A stretch of DNA of 64,000 bases from Candidatus Obscuribacterales bacterium (GCA_020050835.1 JAGVKB010000154.1:124001-188000); one strand, 5' to 3'; numbered from the stretch's first letter, positions 41,600 through 51,448 are shown. The notes: generated from the letters alone by a model not told the origin. Numbers and translations are program-made.

Positions 41600-43150
41600 A
41601 TGATTAAAGAGCAGAGCGCAGGCTCGATCGAAAGTTTTCTGGAGAGCGATATCCCGAGCGAAAGGATTCGTCCCTCGTCTCCATCGCTTCTCTTAATCCG
41701 CAAGATAGTAAGAAAGCTCAAGAGACTGAGCGGCTTCGAGCAAGCTGGACCCAAGCTAAGAGAGATTGTTCAACTTAACGAACAACAATTGGCTAACTCG
41801 CTCTATCTTGGGATTCAATACTTGTATGAAGCAGGCGTGGCCGGAGAGATAGCCGAGTTTGGAACGCTTACCGGCAAGAGCAGCGCCGTTCTCTCTAATG
41901 CAATTTTGCAGTATGACCAGCGATTTGCCGCTACCGGCGACAAGCGGTTTCTGGCTAAGCAATTGCTCCTGTTCGACACATTCAAGGGCTTACCGCCGCT
42001 GGAATCAACGGTTGATTATCTCTCGCCGCATGTTCAAAGCGGGCTCTGGGGTCCACACACCAACCTTGGGCTGGACAGGGAAAGCCTACGAAAGCTGTGC
42101 GAAAGACACCTTTCACCAGAGCGTGTTCAAATTCAGGAAGGTCTCCTTAGAGATACGATCAAGAGCCTACCTCCTCAGACGAAGCTAGCCTTCGCACATA
42201 TCTGCTGCAAGTTGTATCAACCCACCGTAGAGGTAGTCGAATACCTGCTTACCAACGGTCTGCTGGCAGAAGGAGCGGTCCTCTACTTCAGCGACTGGAA
42301 TCCCAATCATGCCTCGCCGGAGCTTGGCCAGCGCAAAGCCTGGGCGCAACTAGTCGACAAATACAACGTTTCCTTTAGTGACTGGGGCGCATTCGGCTGG
42401 AGCGGGCAAAGATTCATCATTCACTCTTACGCTCGCGCTCCGAAATGGGTACCACCCTGGCACATGATTGCACCGTCGGAGAGTGAAGATGAGGTGTTAA
42501 GAGAGCTCCAGTTCGGCGTCGAATATGTTTGCGGCGCCGATGTGCCCGGGGAGATCGCCGAGTTCGGCACATTTACCGGCCGCAGCGCGTCGGCGATCGC
42601 AGCTGCCATTTCAGATTGGGATCGCTCGAAGCCGAGCGCCGATGGCCAGCATAACAATCAAAAGGTGCTAATGCTTTTCGACAGCTTCGAGGGTCTGCCC
42701 GAATCTGAATCTGAGATTGACCGAGACTCCCCTCACGTAAAGAGTGGTGTCTGGGGTCCTGGGCTATGCCAGCTCCTGAGCATGGACGGACTGCGAGCTG
42801 TTTGCGAACAATTCATCGACGCTGACCGGGTCATGCTTTTTAAAGGCTGGTTTAAAGATACGGTGCCGAAAATCAAACCCGGCACGAAATTTGCCATGCT
42901 GCATGTCGACTGCGATCTCTATCAATCGACGATTGATTGCCTGGAGTTCATCCTGGCTAACGGAATGCTGTCCGAAGGTGCGGCTGTATTTTTCGACGAT
43001 TGGAATCCCAACCGAGCTTCTCCCAGACACGGTGAACGCAAAGCGTGGTCCGAACTGGTCGAAAGATATTCCATCGACTTCAGCGATTGGGGTTCTTACG
43101 GCTGGAGCGGCAAAAAGTTCATCGTCCACTCCTATCAAGCCTCCCGCTAG
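41600..43150 (+). CDS. Tandem TylF/MycF-type O-methyltransferase, two domains
   Basis: 516 residues holding two copies of the TylF fold (about 45-275 and 295-514). The C-terminal copy is complete: GEIAEFGTFTGRSASAIAA (SAM loop), FDSFEGLPESE, AMLHVDCDLYQST with metal/base Asp residues near 435-437, and VFFDDWNPNRAS near 464. The N-terminal copy keeps the fold (GEIAEFGTLTGKSSA, FDTFKGLPP) but has HICCKLYQPT and YFSDWN, so the DxD and the first Asp of DDW are lost. The second domain should methylate a sugar hydroxyl Mg2+-dependently (macrocin methyltransferase family). The first domain is probably inactive, perhaps used for dimerisation or for substrate binding. Confidence 0.9.
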   Translation: MIKEQSAGSIESFLESDIPSERIRPSSPSLLLIRKIVRKLKRLSGFEQAGPKLREIVQLNEQQLANSLYLGIQYLYEAGVAGEIAEFGTLTGKSSAVLSNAILQYDQRFAATGDKRFLAKQLLLFDTFKGLPPLESTVDYLSPHVQSGLWGPHTNLGLDRESLRKLCERHLSPERVQIQEGLLRDTIKSLPPQTKLAFAHICCKLYQPTVEVVEYLLTNGLLAEGAVLYFSDWNPNHASPELGQRKAWAQLVDKYNVSFSDWGAFGWSGQRFIIHSYARAPKWVPPWHMIAPSESEDEVLRELQFGVEYVCGADVPGEIAEFGTFTGRSASAIAAAISDWDRSKPSADGQHNNQKVLMLFDSFEGLPESESEIDRDSPHVKSGVWGPGLCQLLSMDGLRAVCEQFIDADRVMLFKGWFKDTVPKIKPGTKFAMLHVDCDLYQSTIDCLEFILANGMLSEGAAVFFDDWNPNRASPRHGERKAWSELVERYSIDFSDWGSYGWSGKKFIVHSYQASR

Positions 43151-43181
43151 GCTGGCATCATCACGATTTCAGCCTCACAAT

Positions 43182-43198
43182 GCCGGCGAGCCGCCGGC
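43182..43198. terminator. GC-rich hairpin between convergent genes
   Basis: GCCGGCG-AGC-CGCCGGC forms a perfect 7-bp stem with a 3-nt loop, in the 77-nt gap between the tandem TylF gene and the converging GT4 gene. No T-run follows, so it may act as a two-way pause or terminator or just be a stable structure. Confidence 0.5.
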
Positions 43199-43227
43199 GC
43201 TCCCGGCGCAGCGCTAGTGCTATCTGC

Positions 43228-44733
43228 TTACGAACCGCCGGTCGAGCGCTTTCTTTCGATTGCGGCTTCCAACTGGCTGAGCACACGACTTTTGCCACCG
43301 AAAGATCTGGAAAGCACACCCACTACTTTAGCCAACCCTTTTGCCAGTGTCAGTCGCGGTCTGTCTCTGACCATGCAGAACCAGTGGCTGAGGCGAAACC
43401 GCCATGAGTGCGCATAGAGCAGATCGTAGAGCATCCGCTCATATGATGCGATCAGCTGCTCGGAGGCGGCAAGCAAGTTGCCGGCGCCCTTTCGATAGAG
43501 CCCGAGATCTCCGTTTGCTTGCCAGTTGAGCCGGGCGATTTTGTAAAGCTCCACCGACTGCCGGGCGATCTCTTTGCGATCGAAGTTGGCCAAAACGTGT
43601 GCGCGAGCAAATTGACCGAAGCTCCTTCTTAGAGCGTCGTTCTTCAACAGAGCCAGAATTGCTTCTACGAGGGCTTTCGTGTCGGCCGGCGGAATAATCA
43701 AACCGGATTTACCATGCACCACGTATTCCTTCATGCCACCAGCTGAGGTGCCAATTACGGGTCGTCCGGACGAAAGCGCCTCGATGCATGTAAACGGCGC
43801 ATTATCATACAAAGACGGAACAACGCAGATATCCGCGGAGCGGAAATACGAAGGCATCTCCGCGCTGGGCACTCCGGGAATGAAGGTGACATTTTCAGTG
43901 CAGCCGGAATGCCGAAGCGAAGCCTTCAGCTCTGCGAGCACCGATTTCTTTGCCGGCGCAGTATTGGTATCCCGTCCAACCAGGACGAATTGGACATTAG
44001 GAAATGCGCCAACCACCTGGGGAACGGCTTCAATCAGTTGATAGATTCCCTTGCGAGCCTCAAGCCTACCGGCAAACAGAACTGTCAGCCGGCCATCATG
44101 CTTGAGAGCAACCGGCCCTTCCGGACAGAACTTTTCCGTATTGACAGGATCTCGTACGATTGGCAGATTTCCGCGGCAATAGTTCATGTCCCGGCAGATG
44201 TAATCGGCTAAATCCTCGCTGGGCGAGGTCACCAGGTGAGCCGAAAGGAGCGTCATTCGCTCAAGCATGGCGATGAATTGGTGGTCGAATGCAGCGGTAA
44301 TATTGTGCAGCTTCTCGTCGATAAACTTAAAATGCGGAGTGTAAAGCCTGACCACCAGCGGCGCAACCTTGGAAGTGGCAACAAACAGTCCTTCGGCAAA
44401 CATCTCCGGCGCTTCCACCACATCAAACGGCTTGTCACCGTGAGCAGCGACAAACCGCTGCCAGAGAGCAATGATCTGCTTGAGAATGTTGTGGCTATAA
44501 GGCATCACCGTCAAGAGCCGCTGCTTATCTTCCAACAAGCCGGTCCAGCGAACTCGATGAACGGTTACGCCCTGATAATCGACCGTTTTCTCCTGATCAT
44601 CAGCCGCCAGAGCAAATACTTCCACCTCATGACCGATCTCTGTGAGCCCGAGGGCGAGATCGTGCACAAAAGTAGCGATACCACCCCAGCCGGTGTCGGG
44701 CGGAAACTCACGAGAGATCAGGCAAATTCTCAT
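43228..44733 (-). CDS. Family 4 glycosyltransferase
   Basis: 501 residues. N-terminal domain starts with MRICLISREFPPDTGWGG, the GG loop of GT4 donors, then NHLAL-type helix. The C-terminal donor domain has VLFAGRLEARKGIYQLI (signature), VLVGRDTNTA and the CIEALSSGRPVIGTSAGG E-x7-E motif (residues from about 335). The last 80 residues form a tail containing a basic helical segment with the sequence SYERMLYDLLYAHSWRFRL, which is shared with the paralog at 49771. Cytosolic or peripheral glycosyltransferase of the glycogen-synthase-like GT-B fold. Divergent from the GT-C gene at 44900. Confidence 0.9.
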   Translation of the reverse strand: MRICLISREFPPDTGWGGIATFVHDLALGLTEIGHEVEVFALAADDQEKTVDYQGVTVHRVRWTGLLEDKQRLLTVMPYSHNILKQIIALWQRFVAAHGDKPFDVVEAPEMFAEGLFVATSKVAPLVVRLYTPHFKFIDEKLHNITAAFDHQFIAMLERMTLLSAHLVTSPSEDLADYICRDMNYCRGNLPIVRDPVNTEKFCPEGPVALKHDGRLTVLFAGRLEARKGIYQLIEAVPQVVGAFPNVQFVLVGRDTNTAPAKKSVLAELKASLRHSGCTENVTFIPGVPSAEMPSYFRSADICVVPSLYDNAPFTCIEALSSGRPVIGTSAGGMKEYVVHGKSGLIIPPADTKALVEAILALLKNDALRRSFGQFARAHVLANFDRKEIARQSVELYKIARLNWQANGDLGLYRKGAGNLLAASEQLIASYERMLYDLLYAHSWRFRLSHWFCMVRDRPRLTLAKGLAKVVGVLSRSFGGKSRVLSQLEAAIERKRSTGGS

Positions 44734-44740
44734 AGGGTCA

Positions 44741-44776
44741 ATTTTATTGGTTTCTCACTTGATCTATTTGAAACCA
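44741..44776 (-). promoter_or_regulatory. Possible promoter of the GT4 gene (TGGTTTCA...TAAAAT)
   Basis: On the minus strand TGGTTTCA (44776-44769) lies 22 nt before TAAAAT (44746-44741), which is 7 nt from the ATG; the same arrangement is seen before the gene at 20302. An inverted repeat GGTTTC...GAAACC (44750-44775) overlaps it. The very short distance to the ATG would give an almost leaderless message, so this is doubtful. Confidence 0.3.
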
Positions 44777-44899
44777 GTCTCAGCTTCAGCCCCTTCTTAA
44801 TATCTCGCCCTTCAAATGTTTCATAACCTCTTGCTAATGACATCACGTGCAAGCTAGGTGACAATTTGCTTATTCTCATCACGGCTAACTCAGGTCGAA

Positions 44900-47752
44900 A
44901 TGCAGCCGAGCGCAGTTGCTAAACCTTCCGGTCCACTTCCGGTCGGCCAAGATCCTAGCGAAAAAGGACGCCACCGGGCGAGCCTTGGAGCTGCTCTTGC
45001 GCCCGGCATCTCCTTTCTAGTCGCTCTGTCGCTTGCACTCTGGCTGCACTTCAGCGGGCAGGAGCCGCACAACGTGTTCTTCTCTGATTCGCGTCACTAT
45101 CTGGAGTCCTGCCAGCAGCTCGTGACCTTGATTCAGTCAATGACAGCAGGACTATCTGCCGGGTCCGGTTTTCATCCGCAGATCAGCCGCTCATTGGCCG
45201 ACAACGTTATGCTGGATGGACCGTTAATGCCGCTTTTGCCGGCAATCTACTTTGCGCTTACCGGCAAAAGCCCAACTCCGCTTGACTGGCAACCATTTGT
45301 CGTGCTTGCTTGCACTGTGCACGCGCTTTCAGCAGGTTTGGTCTGCGCGCTGGCTGGACAGCTGACAGGCAGCCGTAAATGGGCTCTATTAGCTGGTCTC
45401 AGCTGGGCGACTTACCCCAGCGCTCTGGTTGCCTCCGGACGCTACCTGACTGAAACGCCCGCCACCCTGCTCTTGCTCTGGACCTTATGGTCGGCCGCAA
45501 GATTGATTGAGCCGGCCGGCAAGAACAATTTGGCCGTCGCTGGCAACGCATTCAGGCTTGGAGTTTTGACTGGCGCAACCCTGCTCTTCAAGCCAGTCCT
45601 TGTTCCGTGCTCCTTGGCTACAACTGCACTTGCGCTTTGCTTTACAAAGCGCTGGAAAACCAAAGCTGTTATGTCGGTTTTGATCGCAGCCGGACTAGCT
45701 ACGCTCCTTGTTCCATGGACGCTCAGCTCAAAAGCGCTTACCGGTCGGATTTATCTCACTCCGCAGCGAGTTCCCGTCTTCAACGTCGCCAAAGGTTGCG
45801 ATGTAGAAGCTGATGGTTGGGGATCGCTTCCTAACTTTCCGCTCACTGATCTGCTGTGTACAACTGATGCGGTTTTGCCGACAATCGCAGCAGTTCTGCA
45901 GACACATCCAGCAGAGCTGGTCGGGCTTACTCTCCGGAAGATTACCCGGTTATGGGGCATTCCCTGGAACGACTTTCGGCTGCCGGTGCTTGGTCTAGAC
46001 AACCAGTCCCAACAATGGTGGCACCTGACTCTGCTAGCGCTCTCGGCGGCCGGCGCTCTCGGCGTGTTCTCGGCCAGAGCTGTGAGCGGAGATAGTGAAG
46101 CTTCCGCTCGCCGGGCTTGCTTTGTAGGCAGTGCTGCTATTTTAACTGTGGCAGCTCATCTTGTTTATGTGCCTTTTGAGACGATCAGCCGCTACGGATT
46201 TTCGTCGATGCCGTTCGTATTGATTCTGGCCGTATACGGATTGTTCGTAGCGGCCCGCCTTCCGGCAAGACGCCGGCCGCTGGCTGTGATCGTCACCTGC
46301 AGCCTGGCGCTTTTCGCATTGGATAAGTGCGCCGGCATCGAAAGCTTCGTGGCAATGCTAGCAGACTTTCGGGCCGCGCTAATAGCGAAATTGGCTTGTG
46401 AATGGTTGCTCATAGCCGCTGCAACCGTTTGCGCGCTCAAGTATGCCAAGCAATTCTCGGACAGCAGAGCTGCAGCCAATCTGTCCGTTGCGCTTAATTG
46501 CGTCGTCGCCATCGGAGCCTTCGCTGTCTCTCTGGCCTTTTGCCTTGATGGCAAGGAATCACGGGAATGGTCAAGTACAGTCCAGTCCGGCTCTACTATT
46601 GTAAGAACGATTGATCTTGCCAAAACAGCGCTGCCTCCCGGCGAGCAATCTGATTTCGCAGCCGTGCTCATTGACGGCGATACCTCCTTAATCAATGCTC
46701 GAGTCGAAGTAAACGGACACTCCATAGACGCTCAACCCGAGCTTCTTCTTCGCTTCAAACCGTCTCAATACTTCCTCTTTGACATTATGCGAACCTTCGC
46801 AGCCAAGGTCGGCACGTCTGTCGAAAACGTACGTCAATGGCGGGCGCTCACCTTTCCTTCCGCCTGGCTCAACCGGCATGGTACAAATCAGATTCGACTC
46901 TCGGCCAAAGCCGGCACGAGCGTCACCATATATGGTGACTATCTGGACGACTGGAATCGGCGCCTCCACCTGCCCGTTGATGATTTTTTCAGCGCCGCTC
47001 GCTTCTGCAATGCGACAGAAGGCACCGAAGGTCGGCTTTATGACCCGGTGATTACTCCTCTTGTTGCTTCCCGTTGCTGGCTAGAGCGAAATGGGCAAGC
47101 AGACTACTACGACCTCTCTTCGTACCGTGGCAAACAAACCGGACAATACAGGCTATTCCTCAGCGTCGGGGTCGGACCGGAAAGCGTGAGCGGCACCAAA
47201 GCGAATCTCGCTTGCCTTCCAGCTCTTTCCGCTCGCTTTGAGCGGAAGCTCGTCGCCAGAGATTTTGATCCGCTGATTGCGCACACGCTGACTGAGGACG
47301 CCGACTTGCGCATTAATCGAGCGATTTTGAAGTCTGTCTCCGACCTTGGTTGCCGCATTCGGCTTCCGGAAGCGATGCGAAGTCCGGACTTCTTGCGAAT
47401 TACAATTTCCGGCTCAATCCGTGCCGGCGCACAACCAGCAATCGGATCTATCTTACCAATCGTGCAAGGCGGCGGCAGCTCACCACCCACTTTTAAGCTA
47501 TTTGCGACACCACCTTATCTTGTTGCTGGAAAAGAGTGGACGAAGTTCGAGATAAGCGACGTTGTCCCAAACTGTGAAATCAAAGGCGGTGTCCGGGAGA
47601 TATCGCTGGCACTCTTCCCGGGTGCCTGGGAAGAAGTTTGGGAGTATGGCTGCGATCGTCGCTGCGGAGATGTCTGCTTCAAGAACCTCAGGCTAGAAGT
47701 CGCGCCCGTAACCCAACCTCGCCTCGATAACCGCAAGCAACTTCTATACTAA
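44900..47752 (+). CDS. Large GT-C membrane glycosyltransferase (PMT/GT39-like)
   Basis: 950 residues from the ATG at 44900 (AGG 5 nt upstream); a GTG at 44858 would add 14. About twelve membrane helices in the first 550 residues, with the first loop FFSDSRHYLES carrying the Asp expected of PMT-type enzymes and ASGRYLTETPATLL following helix 4-5, a motif of GT39/83 proteins. The C-terminal 400 residues form an extracytoplasmic domain of beta-rich type without a clear family. Likely transfers a sugar from a polyprenyl-phosphate donor. Its stop is 1 nt from the end of the converging gene. Confidence 0.75.
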   Translation: MQPSAVAKPSGPLPVGQDPSEKGRHRASLGAALAPGISFLVALSLALWLHFSGQEPHNVFFSDSRHYLESCQQLVTLIQSMTAGLSAGSGFHPQISRSLADNVMLDGPLMPLLPAIYFALTGKSPTPLDWQPFVVLACTVHALSAGLVCALAGQLTGSRKWALLAGLSWATYPSALVASGRYLTETPATLLLLWTLWSAARLIEPAGKNNLAVAGNAFRLGVLTGATLLFKPVLVPCSLATTALALCFTKRWKTKAVMSVLIAAGLATLLVPWTLSSKALTGRIYLTPQRVPVFNVAKGCDVEADGWGSLPNFPLTDLLCTTDAVLPTIAAVLQTHPAELVGLTLRKITRLWGIPWNDFRLPVLGLDNQSQQWWHLTLLALSAAGALGVFSARAVSGDSEASARRACFVGSAAILTVAAHLVYVPFETISRYGFSSMPFVLILAVYGLFVAARLPARRRPLAVIVTCSLALFALDKCAGIESFVAMLADFRAALIAKLACEWLLIAAATVCALKYAKQFSDSRAAANLSVALNCVVAIGAFAVSLAFCLDGKESREWSSTVQSGSTIVRTIDLAKTALPPGEQSDFAAVLIDGDTSLINARVEVNGHSIDAQPELLLRFKPSQYFLFDIMRTFAAKVGTSVENVRQWRALTFPSAWLNRHGTNQIRLSAKAGTSVTIYGDYLDDWNRRLHLPVDDFFSAARFCNATEGTEGRLYDPVITPLVASRCWLERNGQADYYDLSSYRGKQTGQYRLFLSVGVGPESVSGTKANLACLPALSARFERKLVARDFDPLIAHTLTEDADLRINRAILKSVSDLGCRIRLPEAMRSPDFLRITISGSIRAGAQPAIGSILPIVQGGGSSPPTFKLFATPPYLVAGKEWTKFEISDVVPNCEIKGGVREISLALFPGAWEEVWEYGCDRRCGDVCFKNLRLEVAPVTQPRLDNRKQLLY

Positions 47753-47753
47753 A

Positions 47754-49751
47754 TCACTTAATTTCCAGCGTAGCCAGTGGTCCGGTTTGAAAGTAGCTGT
47801 GCCCGTCAGGAGAGACGATCTTGAGCGTTACTACATGTAACCCCTTCGCAAGGAGATCGGTGCGGTATGTACCTCCGAAACCGGAGTGAAGGAAGCTCCT
47901 GCGTCGATACTGGGCTACCACCTCTGGCCTGGGAATTCCCATTCCGGTCGGAATGTCGACTATCGAGTCGACAGAGACGAATACCGCCTTAGATGGGCCA
48001 CGGGCTGGAAAGTCTACCGACCAACCGCGGAAGTTCAGGCTTGGTGTTTTACTGGAATCAACCACGACTGATCTTTGCAACGGGTATGTGTGTGAAGGCT
48101 CTGAATTTATGCTCTCAAGCAGGAATGAAGGCGCCGGAGCTGTCACTGACGATAAGCCGGACAGCGCAACCGGAGGACTTTCAGCAAACAGGCTCAAGTG
48201 ATGAGAACGTAGATATGCCGCGCGTGCACGAATCCAGGCTGGATCGCTAAACAGCTCCGTCAAACCATCGTCACTTTGAAGATCGATAAATCTAACCATA
48301 TTCGAGTATACAACTCGCGCACCACGCACCTGCTCGCCGGCGATCGCTCCGCTTCTCCAACCGGCAACCGCTGCGATACAAAACAAGCAGACAAGCATCC
48401 CGACACGCAAAGCCTGGAAAGTCGATTTCGGTTTACCGAACGAAAGCAACAACAGATACAACCCGGCCAATCCGATCGAAGTAAACGAGCAGTAACGTGA
48501 TTGCAAGGCGGAATCCAGCCCACCTCCAAACCGACCGGCCAAAATCAACAAAGCGGAAGCTAGCGAAAACAAGAAGAGCGTAAGCGGAGCACAAGCGCGC
48601 TCTCGAATGGCCGGCGGTGCCGCCAAAAACGAACAGAGACAGGACGCCAGAAGAAGAACAATTAATACTCCGCTTGCAATTGCCACATCCGGTGAAGCAG
48701 AACAAGGCCCACCCAGGCAAGCCAGAAGATACTGCCCAACCTCGCCCGGATAACGTTTCAGCTTTTCCAGCGACAGCCGGCAAGCTGCGGCCCCAGGCGA
48801 GGTCCGCAAGGTCAGAGTATGCAGATAGTAAGCCAGCGTCAAACCGCCTACTGCGGCCCAGGCGGTCAATCTGAAGACCCAGGCCGGCCGATTGAAATCG
48901 TTGCTGTGCGGATGCAGAGCCGATTCATCCCAGGCGCCGGGCTCCTCCCTATCCGGCCCATCTTGATTGACAGCTGCCAGAGAGGACCGTGTCGGAGGTT
49001 GTTCTGCCTTGGCTTGCAGTAGACAAAAACCACTGACGGCAAGCTGAAAGAGACCAAGCGGCCAAATCACAACCCCGTTGCCCATCGAGAAAGTTGCACC
49101 AAGCGCGGCAGCCAGAGCTAACATGAAACAGGCAGTCGATCGATTCGCTCTGTCCAGCAAGAAAACAGTAAGCACAATCAAGAGTCCGCAGGTGAGAAGA
49201 TGTGCCTGGTGGCCCCAGAGCAAATTCTCCCAGTTGCGCAGGCTGAACATGAGCCAGAATACCGGTGCCAGCAAAAGCAGTGAATTGGCTCTACCTCTCA
49301 CTCTCGGCCAGCCGATTCCGACCAGGCACAGGGATTGCAGTAATATGATCCCAACGCTCAGGTACATCAGCGCAATGCTATTCTGCCGGCTGACAGCGCT
49401 GACCAACAGCATGATCGAGAACGGCACGCATACCTTGTGTTCGTTGTGCTGAACATTGACAAATTCTGCCAGGTTGAGCTTGCCTTCCAGAAATTTCTCG
49501 ACATACTGCAGATATGACCATTCATCCAAGAACGGCACATTGACAGCATTCGCATTGACAAATGCCAGACAAATAGCCACCGGCGCAGCGATCAGCAAAA
49601 AGGGGACTACGACCTTGAGCAAGAGATCAGGCAGAGACCGACTCTTACCAATTCCGCGCGAGCAAGCAGGATTGACCGCTTCAGGCGAGCGGCTGTCCGC
49701 ACCGGTTGGCACTATCACGGTCGTTCTTGGTGAGGGCTGCTCTGGAGACAT
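47754..49751 (-). CDS. Polytopic membrane protein, GT-C-like
   Basis: 665 residues from the ATG at 49751, chosen because the upstream extension to 49814 overlaps the end of the GT4 gene. After a polar Pro-rich N-terminus (about 35 residues) there are roughly ten to eleven membrane helices, then an extracytoplasmic C-terminal domain of about 130 residues. Loop 1 has FLDEWSYLQYVEKF followed by VNVQHNEHKVCVP; an acidic DEW and NEHK motif recurs in uncharacterised GT-C-like proteins. Probably a sugar transferase of the outer face. 19 nt downstream of the GT4 gene and in the same orientation, so cotranscribed with it. Confidence 0.65.
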   Translation of the reverse strand: MSPEQPSPRTTVIVPTGADSRSPEAVNPACSRGIGKSRSLPDLLLKVVVPFLLIAAPVAICLAFVNANAVNVPFLDEWSYLQYVEKFLEGKLNLAEFVNVQHNEHKVCVPFSIMLLVSAVSRQNSIALMYLSVGIILLQSLCLVGIGWPRVRGRANSLLLLAPVFWLMFSLRNWENLLWGHQAHLLTCGLLIVLTVFLLDRANRSTACFMLALAAALGATFSMGNGVVIWPLGLFQLAVSGFCLLQAKAEQPPTRSSLAAVNQDGPDREEPGAWDESALHPHSNDFNRPAWVFRLTAWAAVGGLTLAYYLHTLTLRTSPGAAACRLSLEKLKRYPGEVGQYLLACLGGPCSASPDVAIASGVLIVLLLASCLCSFLAAPPAIRERACAPLTLFLFSLASALLILAGRFGGGLDSALQSRYCSFTSIGLAGLYLLLLSFGKPKSTFQALRVGMLVCLFCIAAVAGWRSGAIAGEQVRGARVVYSNMVRFIDLQSDDGLTELFSDPAWIRARAAYLRSHHLSLFAESPPVALSGLSSVTAPAPSFLLESINSEPSHTYPLQRSVVVDSSKTPSLNFRGWSVDFPARGPSKAVFVSVDSIVDIPTGMGIPRPEVVAQYRRRSFLHSGFGGTYRTDLLAKGLHVVTLKIVSPDGHSYFQTGPLATLEIK

Positions 49752-49770
49752 TGAAAGAGGTTGATTCCTG

Positions 49771-51306
49771 TCAGATTCTGGCCGAATCCGCCTGCTCCGA
49801 TTCGGCTTGCGCACGGCGTTGTCTTACGCGAATCTCCTCTTCCAGCTGGCGAACCAATTCGGAAGAACCGCGCCCAGACAGGCTGTCCCAGGTCCGGGCC
49901 AGCTTGACAAAAACTTTAGCCAGGGACAAACGCGGACGCTTGGAGACAAGGGTCCACCAGTGCTTGAGCCGAAAACGATAAGACTGCAGGTACAACAAGT
50001 CGTACAACATCTTGTCGTAAGAGTACAAGAGCGTGTCGGCATCAGCCAGAGCGCCGGCAATCGGCTTCCGGTAGAGCCGAACCTGCTGGTTTCGCGCGAA
50101 TGCAGACTGCGCTTCATGGTAGAGCTCTACGGTCTGCCTGGCAATTTCATCGCGATGGAACTTCTCAATTACTCGCTTGCGAGCATTATTGCCCAGCCGC
50201 TTGCGCTCGTCGCCTTCCCTGAGTAGCTTGACCAGAGCTCTGGCCAAAGATTCGGCATCGCGCGGCGGAACGATCATCCCCGATTCGTCATGAACGATGT
50301 ACTCGCGAGTGCCACCAGATGAGGTGCCAATCACCGGTTTACCGCAGGACATCGCTTCCAGGCAAGTATATGGCGAATTGTCGTAGACCGAAGGTACGAC
50401 GCAAACATCGGCCGAACGATAGTAATCCGCCAACTCCGCCAGCGGCACGCGTGGAATGAATTCCACATACTGACCACAGCTGTTGCGAACGATCGTCTCT
50501 TTCAGCTCGGCCATTACGGACGACTGCCCTTTACCATTATTGGTGTCATCGCCGAGAATGATGAAGCGAACATTCGGCACGTTGCGCGCCACTTCCGGCA
50601 CGGCGTCAATCAAGTATCTGATGCCCTTGCGCTCTTCCAAACGCCCGACAAATAGAACTTTCAAGCTTCGGTCCGCAGGAATCGCCTTCGGTCCATCCGG
50701 ACTAAACTTGTCGGGGTCGATCGGGTTGCGAACAATCTTTATTCTGTCGAGCGGATAGTTGAGATCGCCTGAGACATACTCAGCCAGATCATCGCTCGGT
50801 GACGTTATTACATCCGCATTCAACATGGCTATCCGTTCGAGCATCGCTACAAATTGATGATCGAACGAATTGGTTACATTATGCAACTGCTCAGCGATAA
50901 ACTTCGAATGTGGCGTATAAAGCCGTATCAACAGTGGAGCCGCTTTAGTTACTGCCGGCACAATCCCTTCGGCGAGTAATTCAGGAGAATCCACCACATC
51001 GAACGGGCGTTGGCAATGAATTTCGGAAAACTTCTTCCACAGAGCAGTTGTTGTTCGCAAGACGTAACAGCTATACGGCATGCAAAGCGACGCCGCGCCG
51101 AGACTACCGTCTATCTGGTGCGGCTCCACGCGATGCACCTTAACGCCATCCTGCTCTACAGTCTTGGCTTTGTCCTTCGCCAGCGCAATCACTTCGACTT
51201 CATGGCCTAAGGCCGTCAATCCAAGCGCAAGATGATTGGCGAATGTAGCGATCCCGCCCCAACCGGTATCCGGCGGGTACTCGCGGGAGATAAGGCAGAT
51301 CCTCAT
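49771..51306 (-). CDS. Family 4 glycosyltransferase, paralog of the one at 43228
   Basis: 511 residues. Same features as its paralog: MRICLISREYPPDTGWGG start, VLFVGRLEERKGIRYLI, IILGDDTNNG and the CLEAMSCGKPVIGTSSGG donor motif with E-x7-E, and a C-terminal helical tail (YDKMLYDLLYLQSYRFRL). The two share most of their length, indicating a duplication in this cluster that was separated by two GT-C genes. A predicted Lys/Arg-rich amphipathic tail may hold it at the membrane. Cytosolic sugar transferase; donor and acceptor unknown. Confidence 0.92.
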   Translation of the reverse strand: MRICLISREYPPDTGWGGIATFANHLALGLTALGHEVEVIALAKDKAKTVEQDGVKVHRVEPHQIDGSLGAASLCMPYSCYVLRTTTALWKKFSEIHCQRPFDVVDSPELLAEGIVPAVTKAAPLLIRLYTPHSKFIAEQLHNVTNSFDHQFVAMLERIAMLNADVITSPSDDLAEYVSGDLNYPLDRIKIVRNPIDPDKFSPDGPKAIPADRSLKVLFVGRLEERKGIRYLIDAVPEVARNVPNVRFIILGDDTNNGKGQSSVMAELKETIVRNSCGQYVEFIPRVPLAELADYYRSADVCVVPSVYDNSPYTCLEAMSCGKPVIGTSSGGTREYIVHDESGMIVPPRDAESLARALVKLLREGDERKRLGNNARKRVIEKFHRDEIARQTVELYHEAQSAFARNQQVRLYRKPIAGALADADTLLYSYDKMLYDLLYLQSYRFRLKHWWTLVSKRPRLSLAKVFVKLARTWDSLSGRGSSELVRQLEEEIRVRQRRAQAESEQADSARI

Positions 51307-51382
51307 TTTCCAGGACTCCCTTCTTTAGAACCAGCAGTTCGAGCCGTCAGCGACGGTCTTAGTTGCGGCTTCCTCAGGTCGT

Positions 51383-51420
51383 ATTCTATAACGCCTGGGA
51401 CGGCAAACCACTTGAAATCA
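51383..51420 (-). promoter_or_regulatory. Promoter of the GT4 gene: TGATTTCA, 24 nt, TAGAAT
   Basis: On the minus strand TGATTTCA (51420-51413) lies exactly 24 nt upstream of TAGAAT (51388-51383), about 75 nt before the start at 51306. The same spacing is present upstream of 60489 and 63723. Here the TGATTTCA is part of a larger palindrome, ACTTGAAATCAAGT (51410-51423), just upstream of the -35 position. The -35 at 17 nt is poor (GTGGTT), which suits an activator-dependent promoter. Confidence 0.5.
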
Positions 51421-51448
51421 AGTTTATTCTAATGGAAATAGCGGCTCT

